From the NCBI RefSeq assembly GCF_003058465.1, contig NZ_CP028901.1:2170001-2234000 (forward strand): a stretch of DNA of 64,000 bases. The letters run 5' to 3'. This DNA is from Orrella marina (GTDB lineage Bacteria; Pseudomonadota; Gammaproteobacteria; Burkholderiales; Burkholderiaceae_B). Below, in pieces: positions 9,461-18,746 of the stretch. The position numbers were made by a program, and so were the translations under genes. Under the pieces are notes generated by a model. It saw only the letters and a program-made list of their open reading frames with translations, did no database searches and had not been told where the DNA came from. Each line of letters begins with the position of its first letter. The stretch's first letter is position 1.

Positions 9461-12400
9461 ACAGATTCCTGAATCACAAGGAAGCTGATGAGCTCGAAGT
9501 CGTCAAGTCCGGAGATGGTATCAGTCAGCGCCGTGGTCTTACCTCCGCTGAACAGGCTGTCTAAATCCTTTTCCTCCTTCACCTCGATCATCGACCGGAT
9601 GGACTTTCCCAATAGATCCGAGTAAAGCTGCATCCGGCGGCCATCCGCTGTTTCCTGATTGAAGCGCTGGCACACGGCAACGATGGGTTTGTCCTGGCCC
9701 TTGCAGCAGGTACGCACCAGGTCAAGCAGGCGTTTGACCTCCGTGTGATCATGGATGACCTCACCCTCGCGGTTGATATAGACCAGGTAGTACGGATGCA
9801 GGCGGTTGTGTTGATTGGGGCTGATTCCGGCATTGCGATTGCGCAATGTGAAAATTGCACCTGGCAGCAGGCCCATCGCAGGTCTCGCCGCAACGACAGC
9901 GTGCATCCCGTTAGGCATGGTGTTCAGTTCACCATGGGCTTTGACGTAGTTAAGCAAATCCATGCGGAAGTCGTTGAGGCCCAGGTCCGTAATCGAGACT
10001 CCGGTCTTCAAATCTTCCAGCTCGATGACTTCCTCCTGCAGGCGACGCAGTTGCTCCTTGCGGTACGACACGTCGTTGGCCTGCGCAGACAATACGTTGT
10101 CGTCACCCGTCGCGGTGACATCGGCGATCATCATCCGACTCTCGACGCGTTCTTTGAGGTTAATGTACTCATCGAGCGAAATATCGGGCCAGTAGTTGAC
10201 CAGCTGAATACTGCTATTAGGGGAGCCAATTCGATCTATCCGGCCAAAGCGCTGAATGATGCGAACCGGGTTCCAATGGATGTCGTAGTTGATCAGGTAA
10301 TCGCAGTCCTGCAGGTTCTGGCCCTCGGATATACAGTCGGTGCCGATCAGCAGATCAACCTCGTGCGGCTCGTCCGGCAGCACCACCGCCTTCTCTTTCG
10401 AGCGAGGAGAGAACAGGGTGAGTAGCTCCTGGAAGTCATAACTGCGCTTGTGGGTTCTGCTCTTAATGGTGGACTGCGGCGCACCCGAGCCTGTGACTTT
10501 GGCGGTGTGGATGCCGAGTGTCGCCAGCAGATCAGGCGCGAGGTTGGCGTATAGGTAATCAGCGGTGTCAGCAAATGCTGTGAAGATCAGCACCTTTCTG
10601 TTGCCGGGGTTGATTGGGTTTGCAATCTTGCCGAGCAGTTGCGCTTTGAGGTGCTGCAACTTGGCGTCGTCCTGCGGCGTGATCTTGTTCATCGAAGCCA
10701 GCAAGGCATCGATGACCTGTAAGTCCACCTTCAGTTCGTGCTCCCAGGACGGCAAGTCCATGTCGGCGAGGCTGATCTTGATCTTGCTGCCGATCTCGCC
10801 GCCCTCGTCGCCGGGCATTGACAGGTCATCATCGTCTGCATCCAACCCTTCCAACACTTCCGTGAGGTCCCCCACCGTGACCGCGCCGCCGGATTGATTG
10901 AACGCGGCGATCTTTGCGAGGGTGGCTTCGTTGTTGGTCCGCAGTGATTGCAGCGTTAGCCTGAACGATTGCACCGAGCTTTCAAGCCGTTTGAGCAGGT
11001 TCACCGTCATCAGGGCCTGGAGACTCTTTTCGCGGTCGGCTTGACGCAGCGTTCCCTTAACGCCGACCTTGGTGTCGTAGATCTCCTCGTACTTCTTCAG
11101 ACGGCTAGGTAGGATGTAGCTGATGGGCGCATACACGGCCAGCTTGAGCAGGGAGAGTTGCTCGAAAATTTCGTTGAAACCCAAAACGTCCGACCTCGCG
11201 GTCAACGGGCAGTGAAACGACAGCGGTTTGCGGCGCTCCGGAAATTGACCGATGTCCTTGGTATCGTAGAAGGTCTGGATGTGCTTACGCGAGCGTGCGA
11301 TGGTGACGCTGTCGAGCAGTTCAAAGAAATCGAAGTCCAGTGAGTCGAGGATCGCACGCGCGGTACGTTCTTCCGGGGGGAGCTTCGACCACGCATTGAA
11401 GGCTGCTTGTGCGCCCCGAAAGATCTCCTCGACGCTTCTGTCCGTGCGCAGTTTTTTTGTGAGGTTTTCGGAGTCGCCTTCGTAGGCCAGCGCCAGCTGG
11501 TTGCGCAGGTCGTTAAAGCGATTGTTGACCGGTGTGGCTGAGAGCATCAGCACTTTGGTCTTTACCCCTTCCTGAATCACCTTGCGCATTAGCTTCTGGT
11601 AGCGGGTTTCCTTATCCTTGTAGGCGTCGTTGTTGCGGAAGTTGTGCGACTCATCAATCACGACGAGGTCGTAGTTGCCCCAGTTGATCCGGTTCAGCGG
11701 TGTACCGAAGGACTCGCCGCTAGTACGGGAAAGATCTGTGTGGCAAAGGACGTCGTAGTTGAACCGGTCGCGGGCAAAGATATTGGTCTTGAGGTTGCGG
11801 TTGTAGTTCAGCCAGTTATCCGCCAGTTTCTTGGGGCAAAGCACCAGCACAGATCGGTTGCGCAGTTCGTAATACTTGATGACGGCCAAAGCGGTGAAGG
11901 TCTTGCCCAAGCCGACGCTGTCGGCAAGGATACAGCCGCTGTACGTTTCCAACTTGTTGATGATCCCGGTAGCAGCATCCTTCTGGTAGTTGAAGAGCTT
12001 GTTCCAGATCAGGGTGTCCTGGTAGCCGGTGCGGTCGTTGGGCAGGACGTCTTCGTCGATGTCGTCGAGGAACTCGTTGAAGATGTTGTAAAGCATCAGG
12101 AAATAGATGCTCTCGGGTGAGTTCTCTTGGTAGACCGAAGCGATGTGCTCGCAAATCTGCGCTGTCACGTCCTCCAGCTTTTCGGGGTCGTTCCAGATCT
12201 GATCGAAGAGGCTCAGGTACGTTGCCGCAAACGGTGCCTCGTCCATCTTGTTGACGAGGTTGGATACCGCATTGCCTTGCTGGTACCCGAGATCGACCGC
12301 AGTGAAGCCATGCAGGGGCATGTAAGCTATGTTAGTGCCTCCTGACTGCACGCAGGCGAACTGCTGCATCGGCGCTTTGGTGCGGTTGCTCTTGAATTTG

Positions 12401-12747
12401 GCCTTTCGCCGTATCCACTGGGCGCACTCCTTGGCTACCGCCCGCTGGGTGAGCTTGTTGCGCAGCTGAATTTCAAACTCACTGCCATAAAGGTTGCGCT
12501 CTCGATCAAGCTTCGGAATGTGGAATTCCTTGCGTTCTTTACGAATCTTGTCAGTGACCTCGTTGGCCACAAAGGTTGGCGAAGTGAAGATGAAGTTCAG
12601 TTCATCGATTTTTTCCAGCTCGTCTTTCAATGCTTCGAAGGCGTACATCGAAAAACAGGACGCTGCGATTTTTAGTCGCGAGTCGAAAATCAAGCTTTGC
12701 TTTAGGTCGTCACCCAAAAGCGTATTGATATTGTCGATGAGTTGCAT
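9457..12747 (-). CDS. SNF2/DEAD-like helicase with PLD-like N-terminus
   Basis: A 1096-residue SF2 helicase, first gene of the defence operon. Residues 1-250 resemble the phospholipase D-like region common in these proteins, without an obvious complete HKD motif. The motor domain starts at ~250: Walker A-type DSVGLGKT at 276-283, motif II DESHNFRN near 365, motif III LSATPVNNRF, then RecA2 with VLIFTAFADTADYL, DCISEGQNLQD and motif VI QRFGRIDRIGS. An acidic insertion (DADDDDLSMPGDEGGE) separates the lobes. It probably translocates on DNA for the DUF4391/Mod/Res system. This would give the operon two helicase motors, this one and Res. Confidence 0.92.
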   Translation of the reverse strand: MQLIDNINTLLGDDLKQSLIFDSRLKIAASCFSMYAFEALKDELEKIDELNFIFTSPTFVANEVTDKIRKERKEFHIPKLDRERNLYGSEFEIQLRNKLTQRAVAKECAQWIRRKAKFKSNRTKAPMQQFACVQSGGTNIAYMPLHGFTAVDLGYQQGNAVSNLVNKMDEAPFAATYLSLFDQIWNDPEKLEDVTAQICEHIASVYQENSPESIYFLMLYNIFNEFLDDIDEDVLPNDRTGYQDTLIWNKLFNYQKDAATGIINKLETYSGCILADSVGLGKTFTALAVIKYYELRNRSVLVLCPKKLADNWLNYNRNLKTNIFARDRFNYDVLCHTDLSRTSGESFGTPLNRINWGNYDLVVIDESHNFRNNDAYKDKETRYQKLMRKVIQEGVKTKVLMLSATPVNNRFNDLRNQLALAYEGDSENLTKKLRTDRSVEEIFRGAQAAFNAWSKLPPEERTARAILDSLDFDFFELLDSVTIARSRKHIQTFYDTKDIGQFPERRKPLSFHCPLTARSDVLGFNEIFEQLSLLKLAVYAPISYILPSRLKKYEEIYDTKVGVKGTLRQADREKSLQALMTVNLLKRLESSVQSFRLTLQSLRTNNEATLAKIAAFNQSGGAVTVGDLTEVLEGLDADDDDLSMPGDEGGEIGSKIKISLADMDLPSWEHELKVDLQVIDALLASMNKITPQDDAKLQHLKAQLLGKIANPINPGNRKVLIFTAFADTADYLYANLAPDLLATLGIHTAKVTGSGAPQSTIKSRTHKRSYDFQELLTLFSPRSKEKAVVLPDEPHEVDLLIGTDCISEGQNLQDCDYLINYDIHWNPVRIIQRFGRIDRIGSPNSSIQLVNYWPDISLDEYINLKERVESRMMIADVTATGDDNVLSAQANDVSYRKEQLRRLQEEVIELEDLKTGVSITDLGLNDFRMDLLNYVKAHGELNTMPNGMHAVVAARPAMGLLPGAIFTLRNRNAGISPNQHNRLHPYYLVYINREGEVIHDHTEVKRLLDLVRTCCKGQDKPIVAVCQRFNQETADGRRMQLYSDLLGKSIRSMIEVKEEKDLDSLFSGGKTTALTDTISGLDDFELISFLVIQESV

Positions 12748-12896
12748 AGTTTGTTACCCAGTGACTCAGTCTTTACGAGATTGAGTACGACACATTTGAT
12801 CTAAGTTTAATCAAGGTAACTCAAATTTAGTCTCTGCGCTTGAAGGGCCTCTTGACTGGTGCTTGCTAATCGCTTGCGAACCTATAAATTTCCTAG

Positions 12897-13109
12897 CTAT
12901 TTTGGGGTAGCGATTGGCACCGAGTTCCGCTTCATATTCGAAACAGAAGTCCGTATGTCAGCGTCCGAGTAGGTGGTATCGAGCCAGTACATGCCGCCTG
13001 ATCTCGTAGGCAGTACGTTTTCTAGCTTGAGCCGTTGAGCTACTCTCGTGAAGCCGATGAGACGCTGCTCCTGAAGATGGCTCAAAGTGGCTGGCGTCAA
13101 GTGATACAC
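12897..13109 (-). pseudogene. C-terminal fragment of an unrecognised protein
   Basis: An open frame of about 70 codons from a possible GTG at 13109, reading YHLTPATLSHLQEQRLIGFT and later SGGMYWLDTTYSDADIRT. The protein-like frame continues upstream (WGHEDV) to a stop without an ATG or ribosome site, so it looks like the tail of a longer protein. I do not recognise the family. It lies between the defence operon promoter region and the DUF4062 gene, in a stretch with little other coding signal. Confidence 0.35.
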
Positions 13110-13164
13110 GTCCTCGTGCCCCCATGCTGGCGTTCAGCAATCGCCGTGACGGAATTAAATATGA

Positions 13165-14007
13165 TCATAATGCGATCATGTCAGCGACTTGATATCCGAG
13201 GTTTGTGATCTCGAATACTTCTCCCTTATAGCCGCGACCCACAACAAGGTCGTGAGATCTCAGTTGCTCAAGCGCTTCTTCCCATTTCGCGACTTCGCGT
13301 CGGTCCTTTGACTGAATCAGATCCTTTCCATTGGTATGTATGGAGGTCCCTTCCATATCGCGCACCTGGAGAATCGTTCCCCTGGAATCCTTGCTGGCCT
13401 CCTTGAGGAGAATTCTTGCCTCCTGCGCAAGATCAGGGAGCGAAGTGCGCGACTCAATGACAGTAGCGTCAATCGGTTCGGCCTCGGCTACTTGAAATAG
13501 CTCATGCTCGTTCACTTTCAACTGCAGATGTCGATAGAACTTGTTCTTGAACTCAGCATGACTGTCATAGCTCTCGTAGAGACCACGACTCTGACAAGAT
13601 TGTTTGAACTCTTTTAGTTGCTGGAGTTGCACGAGTTCAACTGTATCCATGGCAACGGGCTGACTAGAAAAGTACAGCATGGCTGGCTTGCCAGAGCCAA
13701 TATGTTCCTCTATTTCTTCTACCGTCCCGCTCAAGTGCTTTTCAGTTGGCGTGCCAATCCTAGTCCAGAAGACACCTACGAGAAGATCACACTTGTTTAA
13801 TACTTGACGATTGATGATCTGTTGTGCGGTAGCCCCCATTTCCGGGGACGAATGAGTCTCCCAACCGACCGGAAGTAGGACTGTCTTTCGCGTTCCAGAA
13901 TTGACAGCGTTCCATTCGTAAACCACATCTCGAACAATTGCTCGCTCCGACGCGACATCGCCTGGCGAAGCAATCATCACATTGAACGCAGTTGCTTTGT
14001 AGCTCAC
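13165..14007 (-). CDS. DUF4062 domain protein (TIR-like fold, putative defence)
   Basis: About 280 residues. The N-terminal ~110 match DUF4062: FNVMIASPGDVASERAIV, PVGWETHSSPEMGATAQQII, CDLLVGVFWTRIGTPT, GTVEEIEEHI. DUF4062 has a flavodoxin/TIR-related fold and is often the sensor or NADase-like part of defence or STAND proteins; here no NTPase domain follows. The C-terminus (DLVVGRGYKGEVFEITNLGY) looks like a small winged-helix segment. I place the start at the GTG at 14007 because AAGGAG lies about 7 bases upstream; the frame is open further (to 14073) without a ribosome site. It is monocistronic. Confidence 0.75.
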   Translation of the reverse strand: MSYKATAFNVMIASPGDVASERAIVRDVVYEWNAVNSGTRKTVLLPVGWETHSSPEMGATAQQIINRQVLNKCDLLVGVFWTRIGTPTEKHLSGTVEEIEEHIGSGKPAMLYFSSQPVAMDTVELVQLQQLKEFKQSCQSRGLYESYDSHAEFKNKFYRHLQLKVNEHELFQVAEAEPIDATVIESRTSLPDLAQEARILLKEASKDSRGTILQVRDMEGTSIHTNGKDLIQSKDRREVAKWEEALEQLRSHDLVVGRGYKGEVFEITNLGYQVADMIAL

Positions 14008-14350
14008 TTCCACTCTCCTTGTACGACATAACGTAATGGTAGACTGCACCGAAGCGTAGGCCATACAAGCCACTGCAATCTGACCAAATCTTCTTCCTCT
14101 TTACCGTCAATGGTCACTTAAGTCCAAATCCGACTTGCAAGAATCGCAACAGAATCGACTTGAGATAGTTCTGACCGATTGAATTAGGTTGTTCCTTGAA
14201 CGACCACACCGGGTTGGAAGCTGCCATTGATAACAGTCTGGTTTCGGCCAATAGCCGTCACTGCCGTCGCGCTCTTAATTTCAGCCATATGCGCATCCCG
14301 AACGGCAGCAATAAGGTAAGCAAATTAATCCATGGAATTTGGCGCCACAA
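14008..14350. other. Intergenic stretch with a dispersed repeat copy
   Basis: No convincing gene. The main feature is a repeat-like segment near 14208-14250 (GGAAGCTGCCATTGATAACA followed by GTCTGGTTTCG), which recurs in modified form near 16706-16752. The stretch also holds the promoter region of the DUF4062 gene. Confidence 0.5.
14208..14250. repeat. Dispersed intergenic repeat, copy 1
   Basis: Contains GGTTGGAAGCTGCCATT, a short spacer, ACAGTCTGGTTTCGGCC and ATAGCCGTCA. It matches the copy at 16706-16752 at most positions. Such blocks resemble the dispersed intergenic repeats found in many proteobacteria; I cannot name the family. Confidence 0.45.
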
Positions 14351-15250
14351 TCAACCCGTCTGCACCAGCGCCACTTTCGCGGCATCAATCACTACCCTCG
14401 ACAAACCTTCTAGAAGAGACGATGAAGCTCTGGCGTGCTGCCAAAACAATGGCACATCCGAGTGAGAATCGGGAACCAACTCGACCAGATCTCCAGCCGC
14501 AAGATAGGGAGTGATGAGCGATTGCGGATGCAGTCCCCAACCCATGCCAGCTAAAGCGGCCGTCACAAATGCATGGGGAGAGGGAAAGGTGTGTCGCGGC
14601 AATTCCACATGTTGATGGCACAACCGATAGGCCCAACGCGCCTGTAATTCGTCCTTCGTATTGAAGACCAAACTGGGTGCGCGTGCCAACGTACCCGCGC
14701 CGACGCCTGCAGAGAAATATCTAGCTACGTAGGCGGGGCTGGCAACTGCCAGATACCGCATGGCACCCAGTGCCCGACTGTTGCACCCGGCAGGCGGTCG
14801 CGATGACCCCGTCACTGCAGCGATGACGACACCACTGCGCAACCATTCTGCTGTATGGTCCTGATCATCAAGCGCCACATTAAGCAGCACAGGAGACTCG
14901 GCAGCAAACGTTGCTGCCACGGGCGCAAACCACGTCGCCAGACTGTCAGCATTGACCGCAATTGGCATTTCCACTCGGGCGCCACCATCCGTTGCAAGCG
15001 TTGGTAACGCATCGTGTAATTCCCTTTCCAGCAACCGTACGCGATCGACGTGCTGGCAAAGTCGCCTACCCATTTCTGTCGCGTGGCATGGCTGCCCTCT
15101 CACGACCAAGGGCGTGCCGACACGCTCTTCCAGCAAGCGAATTCGCTGCGACACCGCGGATGGGGTCACGTTCAGGGTACGTGCTGCACGCTCAAAGCTA
15201 CCCTCACGAATGATGGCGGCGAGCGCAAAAAGCGATTCGTAGTCAAACAC
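14351..15250 (-). CDS. argP: LysR-type regulator ArgP/IciA
   Basis: A 299-residue LysR-family regulator of the ArgP/LysG group, which activates the divergent basic amino acid exporter (ArgO/LysE) in response to arginine or lysine. The HTH is in residues 1-60 (LFALAAIIREGSFERAARTL, TPSAVSQRIRLLEERVG), followed by a periplasmic-binding-protein-like effector domain. The start is a GTG at 15250 with an AAGAG/AGGAAA-type site upstream. The 97-bp gap to the lysE-type gene should contain the shared operator. Gene arrangement and the HTH sequence make this call firm. Confidence 0.9.
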   Translation of the reverse strand: MFDYESLFALAAIIREGSFERAARTLNVTPSAVSQRIRLLEERVGTPLVVRGQPCHATEMGRRLCQHVDRVRLLERELHDALPTLATDGGARVEMPIAVNADSLATWFAPVAATFAAESPVLLNVALDDQDHTAEWLRSGVVIAAVTGSSRPPAGCNSRALGAMRYLAVASPAYVARYFSAGVGAGTLARAPSLVFNTKDELQARWAYRLCHQHVELPRHTFPSPHAFVTAALAGMGWGLHPQSLITPYLAAGDLVELVPDSHSDVPLFWQHARASSSLLEGLSRVVIDAAKVALVQTG

Positions 15251-15347
15251 TCTTTAGATTTCCTAATCTTGGCTCAGTAAAGATAGTTTGCCTTCATTGC
15301 ATTCGGAAGGCAATCTGTCTGACATCAAGCATCGGGGAGCAATAAAG

Positions 15348-15968
15348 ATGGCCGTCGCAGTATTTATTCAAGGTCTTGTACTCAGCCTCGGTTTGATTGT
15401 CGCTATTGGCGCGCAAAACGCATTCGTCCTGCGTCAAGGGTTACGGCAAGAGCACGTCGGGTTGATTGTGCTGTTCTGCGCTTTGGCGGATGCCTTATTG
15501 ATTGGCGCAGGGGTCTTTGGCTTGGCCCAGGTTATTGGCGATCGACCCGATTTGGCGAAGGCCATGGCGTTATCTGGCGCCGTGTTTCTTGGTTGGTATG
15601 GATGGCAAGCACTACAGCGCATGCGACAAAAAGCAGAATTGCGCGCCGATGCGAGAAGCGATGGACTTAGCCGAGGCGCTGCGGTGGCACAGGCGGCTGC
15701 CTTTACGCTGCTCAATCCACACGTTTATTTGGATACCGTCTTGCTGGTCGGGAGCATCGGTGCGCAGCAACCATCTTCTCTCAGGGGATGGTTTGTTGCC
15801 GGTGCTAGTTCGGCGAGCTTGGCGTGGTTCAGCGCATTGGGCTTGGGTGCCCGCTGGTTGGCGCCATTATTCGCCAAGCCGAGGTCCTGGCAAGTGCTAG
15901 ATGGCATCATTGGCGTGACCATGTGGGTATTGGCGGCCTTGCTACTCAGCCACGTCGTGAGCAATTGA
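15348..15968 (+). CDS. argO: LysE/ArgO-type amino acid exporter
   Basis: Inner-membrane exporter of L-arginine/L-lysine, LysE superfamily, about 206 residues with five to six predicted membrane segments. The signature GLVLSLGLIVAIGAQNAFVL lies at the N-terminus, and the mid-protein NPHVYLDTVLL is conserved. The ATG at 15348 follows a GGGGAG site; the frame is open upstream to 15288 but that extension is polar and lacks a ribosome site. It is divergent from argP and 10 bp upstream of a PaiB-like gene, with which it probably forms an operon. Confidence 0.92.
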   Translation: MAVAVFIQGLVLSLGLIVAIGAQNAFVLRQGLRQEHVGLIVLFCALADALLIGAGVFGLAQVIGDRPDLAKAMALSGAVFLGWYGWQALQRMRQKAELRADARSDGLSRGAAVAQAAAFTLLNPHVYLDTVLLVGSIGAQQPSSLRGWFVAGASSASLAWFSALGLGARWLAPLFAKPRSWQVLDGIIGVTMWVLAALLLSHVVSN

Positions 15969-15978
15969 AGGAGAAAAC

Positions 15979-16623
15979 ATGTACCGGCCGAAATATCACG
16001 CCTTAAACGATCTGGCCCAGATGCATGCCCATATCGACCAATATCCACTAGGTGGATGGGCCTGCCAGACGGGCGACGGTCTCGTGGCTAACCACATACC
16101 GTTTGTTCTTGACCGAACGTACGGGGAAAGCGGTCGCTTGATCGGGCACGTGTCGAGAGTCAATCCGGTTTGGCGACTACTTCTTGCAGGTGCCCCGTCA
16201 GTCGTCATGTTTTTGGGGCCTCAAGCCTATATAACGCCGTCGTGGTATCCCGGCAAGGAGGGACATGGCAAGGTCGTTCCCACCTGGAATTACGTCACGG
16301 TTCATGCCCATGGAAATGCGAGGGCTGTTGAAGACGGCGAGTGGATTCTGAGCATGCTGCATCAATTGACTGATGCCCAGGAGTCGTCACGGCCGACTCC
16401 GTGGAGCGTGAAAGATGCTCCGACGGACTATGTCGAAAAGCTACTGCGCGCTATTGTCGGTATTGAAATTCGCATTGATCGACTGGAAGGGCGACTCAAG
16501 GTCAGTCAGGATGAAGCGCTCGTCGACAGACACGGGACGGTTGATGGATTAATGGCTGAGCAGGACTCCCAATCAAACGCGATGGCGGAACTCGTGCGTC
16601 AGCAGATTGACAGCCCCCAGTAG
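15979..16623 (+). CDS. PaiB-family FMN-binding protein
   Basis: A 214-residue protein of the PaiB/FMN-binding split-barrel family, annotated elsewhere as negative transcriptional regulators or protease synthase regulators. Seen: MYRPKYHALNDLAQMHAHID at the start, HIPFVLDR, GHVSRVNPVW, YITPSWYPGKE, VPTWNYVTVHAHG and SMLHQLTDAQE in the family order. It has no DNA-binding domain, so direct regulation is uncertain. It sits 10 bp after the exporter with a GGAG site upstream. Confidence 0.88.
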   Translation: MYRPKYHALNDLAQMHAHIDQYPLGGWACQTGDGLVANHIPFVLDRTYGESGRLIGHVSRVNPVWRLLLAGAPSVVMFLGPQAYITPSWYPGKEGHGKVVPTWNYVTVHAHGNARAVEDGEWILSMLHQLTDAQESSRPTPWSVKDAPTDYVEKLLRAIVGIEIRIDRLEGRLKVSQDEALVDRHGTVDGLMAEQDSQSNAMAELVRQQIDSPQ

Positions 16624-16808
16624 CGGGAGCCGAGTGGCGGCTTCCGAGAATCGAAGTAAAGATTTGAGTGTTCGGGCAACGGCGCCTTAGGGGCTGGCAC
16701 AACGTCGACAAAGGGTCGGAAGCTGTCATTCATGACAGTCTGGTTTCGACCCAGAGCAGACATCCACTAGCGTTTAAATGCAGTCGAAACGCCAGCGATC
16801 GGTTGCAT
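16624..16808. repeat. Intergenic gap with dispersed repeat copy 2
   Basis: The gap between convergent genes carries a repeat at about 16706-16752 with GTCGGAAGCTGTCATTCATG, ACAGTCTGGTTTCGACCC and AGAGCAGACAT. It is the second copy of the element near 14208. The inner TGTCATTCATGACA is palindromic (16723-16736). The pair brackets the argP-argO-paiB block. Confidence 0.45.
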
Positions 16809-17531
16809 TTAATTATTATGAGTTCTTTTTGGAGTCGCTTGCTTGATCTCATTTATTACATCACCAAATTTTTCAACACTAATTAAGTGCTCAATAATTT
16901 GCAAGCAACTTTTTAAATGTTTATTGCTTGGTTTGTATCCCCTATGTGCCGATGCGCTACCTGCATCAACAACCACCTTAAGTAAGGCATGCTGATCGGA
17001 ACTAACTATTTTCGATTCCAATAAGGCGTTAAGTTTTTTTTCAAATCCGCCAATATCACCAATCTTATCTGAAGCGTATTTGTCGACAATCGTTCTTATA
17101 CCCATCATCGCCAACGAATTTAGACCTAGTGCTGTCGCCTGATACACTTCCCAAAATAAAACCATATAGGTTTCTTCAAGATCATGTGTCCATTGTGGAA
17201 AAGGGTTCTTCGAGAAAGCAGGATAATTAAGACTATGAACGAGATTGCCTGATTTTGAAACCCCGTTTGCTTTTACTTCTTCTGAAATCAACTTGGATTC
17301 CTCAGTAGAAGTTGTCTGTGTCCAATATTCGTCGACAAATAGCGATGGAGCAGAACATTTCCTGCATTTCGCAAATAGATATGAATCGTAGAATACTGAC
17401 CACGCCCGCTGATTAACTTTACCGTCATCCTTCTTAGAAAACATTTCTAAAATACGAGGGAAAAACTCTAAGGCCACTCTTTCCTGTGGTGTGTCATGGC
17501 CACAATTCCAACAGTTTTTCCATAACTCCAT
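16809..17531 (-). CDS. DUF4145 domain protein
   Basis: A 240-residue protein. Two CxxC pairs (CWNCG near residue 7 and CRKC near 56) suggest a zinc ribbon. DUF4145 lies in the C-terminal half (YQATALGLNSLAMMGIRTIV, GSASAHRGYKPSNKH), a predominantly helical HEPN-like family often found next to restriction systems. The gene is clearly more AT-rich than its neighbours, which suggests separate acquisition. The ATG at 17531 follows AGGAAG. Function unknown; a defence link is inference. Confidence 0.75.
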   Translation of the reverse strand: MELWKNCWNCGHDTPQERVALEFFPRILEMFSKKDDGKVNQRAWSVFYDSYLFAKCRKCSAPSLFVDEYWTQTTSTEESKLISEEVKANGVSKSGNLVHSLNYPAFSKNPFPQWTHDLEETYMVLFWEVYQATALGLNSLAMMGIRTIVDKYASDKIGDIGGFEKKLNALLESKIVSSDQHALLKVVVDAGSASAHRGYKPSNKHLKSCLQIIEHLISVEKFGDVINEIKQATPKRTHNN

Positions 17532-17847
17532 GTCACTTCCTACACGAATGATTCATAACTAGATTTGAACCGCAAAAATGGGACCGTCGCTCTTACAAAA
17601 CGAATCTATCCGAAATTCTGAAAGTGAGCAACCGCAAGCAAGATTTTAGGCAAACCTTAAAATTTCGAGACTGGAGCTTGTTACAAGTAACCCAAGGATC
17701 AATAATTGAACGACGGCTTCTGGCCGTTTGCAGCCACTCACCCCTTAGACAAACAGTACCGCATCTAACAGAGCCGATGTAACCTGATCATAAGAAACTT
17801 GTTCCCCGTCAGCACATCTGCCGGTCAAACACACACCTGGGTCAACA
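17532..17847. other. Intergenic stretch, no gene seen
   Basis: 316 bp between two divergently oriented genes. It contains a segment (GACGGCTTCTGGCCGTTTGC near 17714) of the kind common in dispersed proteobacterial intergenic repeats. I see no clear promoter or terminator. Confidence 0.4.
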
Positions 17848-18701
17848 ATGCAGCCACTTCACAAGCGCTTGCCCTTCAATACGAACGGACGCGATTTCAT
17901 CTTGGGGGACATGCATGGATGCTACGACCTGCTTGAAGCAGAGCTGGAGAAGGTCAGTTTCGATCCTGCTTGTGATCGCGTCATCAGTGTGGGTGACCTG
18001 ATTGACCGGGGAGCGAACTCCTTGGCATGCCTGCGTTTGCTAAAAGAACCCTGGTTTCACGCTGTTCGCGGTAACCACGAAATTATGCTGCTTGACTATT
18101 CTTACCCCGGCATGAAATCTAGCCCACTCTTGCAGAACGATGACCTGTTTATCAAGAACGGCGGCAGTTGGGTTCAAAAACTCGATGAAACCGAACAGAC
18201 AGAACTGCAATACGAATTGTTACTAGAGTCGCTGCCCTGCCCTTCGTCGTCAGCGTGGGAGAGGGTTCAGGCAGGTTCCACGTCGTGCACTCGCAGCTGA
18301 TGACGGGCGACCCGGAGTTGAGCCCACGCTTCTTTGAGCAACAAAATATCCACAAGAAACCCGTACCCGACAGGATTCTGACAGATGCTGAGCTGGATTC
18401 GAGTCCGGAGGATGTTCTGAGTTCCATGCGCGACGCCATGGTTTGGGGAAGACGGGTATTCAAGGCAGCTAAGCCGGGTCAGGCCCAAGCGGTTGATTCT
18501 CCGGTCGGTCGGCTTCTGGTGAGCAGAAAGCCATGGCACCCTGGACTGTCGCTCGTCTATGCAGGGCATACACCCGCATATCAATTGCGACTTCATGCAT
18601 CGCATTTTTATTTGGACCGGGGCGCCTTTAAACGGGAGCCACACAGCTGTCTTCAACTGGTGTGTCATCAACAGATTCACCCGTGGCTGACCGGACTTTG
18701 A
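17848..18701 (+). pseudogene. PPP-family serine/threonine phosphatase, frameshifted
   Basis: A lambda-phosphatase/PrpA-like metallophosphatase of about 283 residues once the frame is repaired. The metal-binding motifs are intact: GDMHG, GDLIDRG and RGNHE in the first 80 residues, and GHTPA near the C-terminus. After ELLLESLP the frame changes because CTGCC is duplicated in tandem (18232-18236 and 18237-18241). Removing one copy restores SLPFVVSVGEGSGRFHVVHS and the rest of the protein. As it stands, translation ends at 18300 after 150 residues and loses the C-terminal metal-ligand region, so the enzyme is probably dead. Confidence 0.88.
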
Positions 18702-18746
18702 TCGCCAAAACCTGAGAACAGCCCGCAATCAACCTGTAAACAATCC

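Noticed and set aside
1..12747. BREX or DISARM locus
   Set aside because: No pglZ, brxA/B/L, drmA, drmB or drmC gene is present; the Mod/Res pair is clearly type III.
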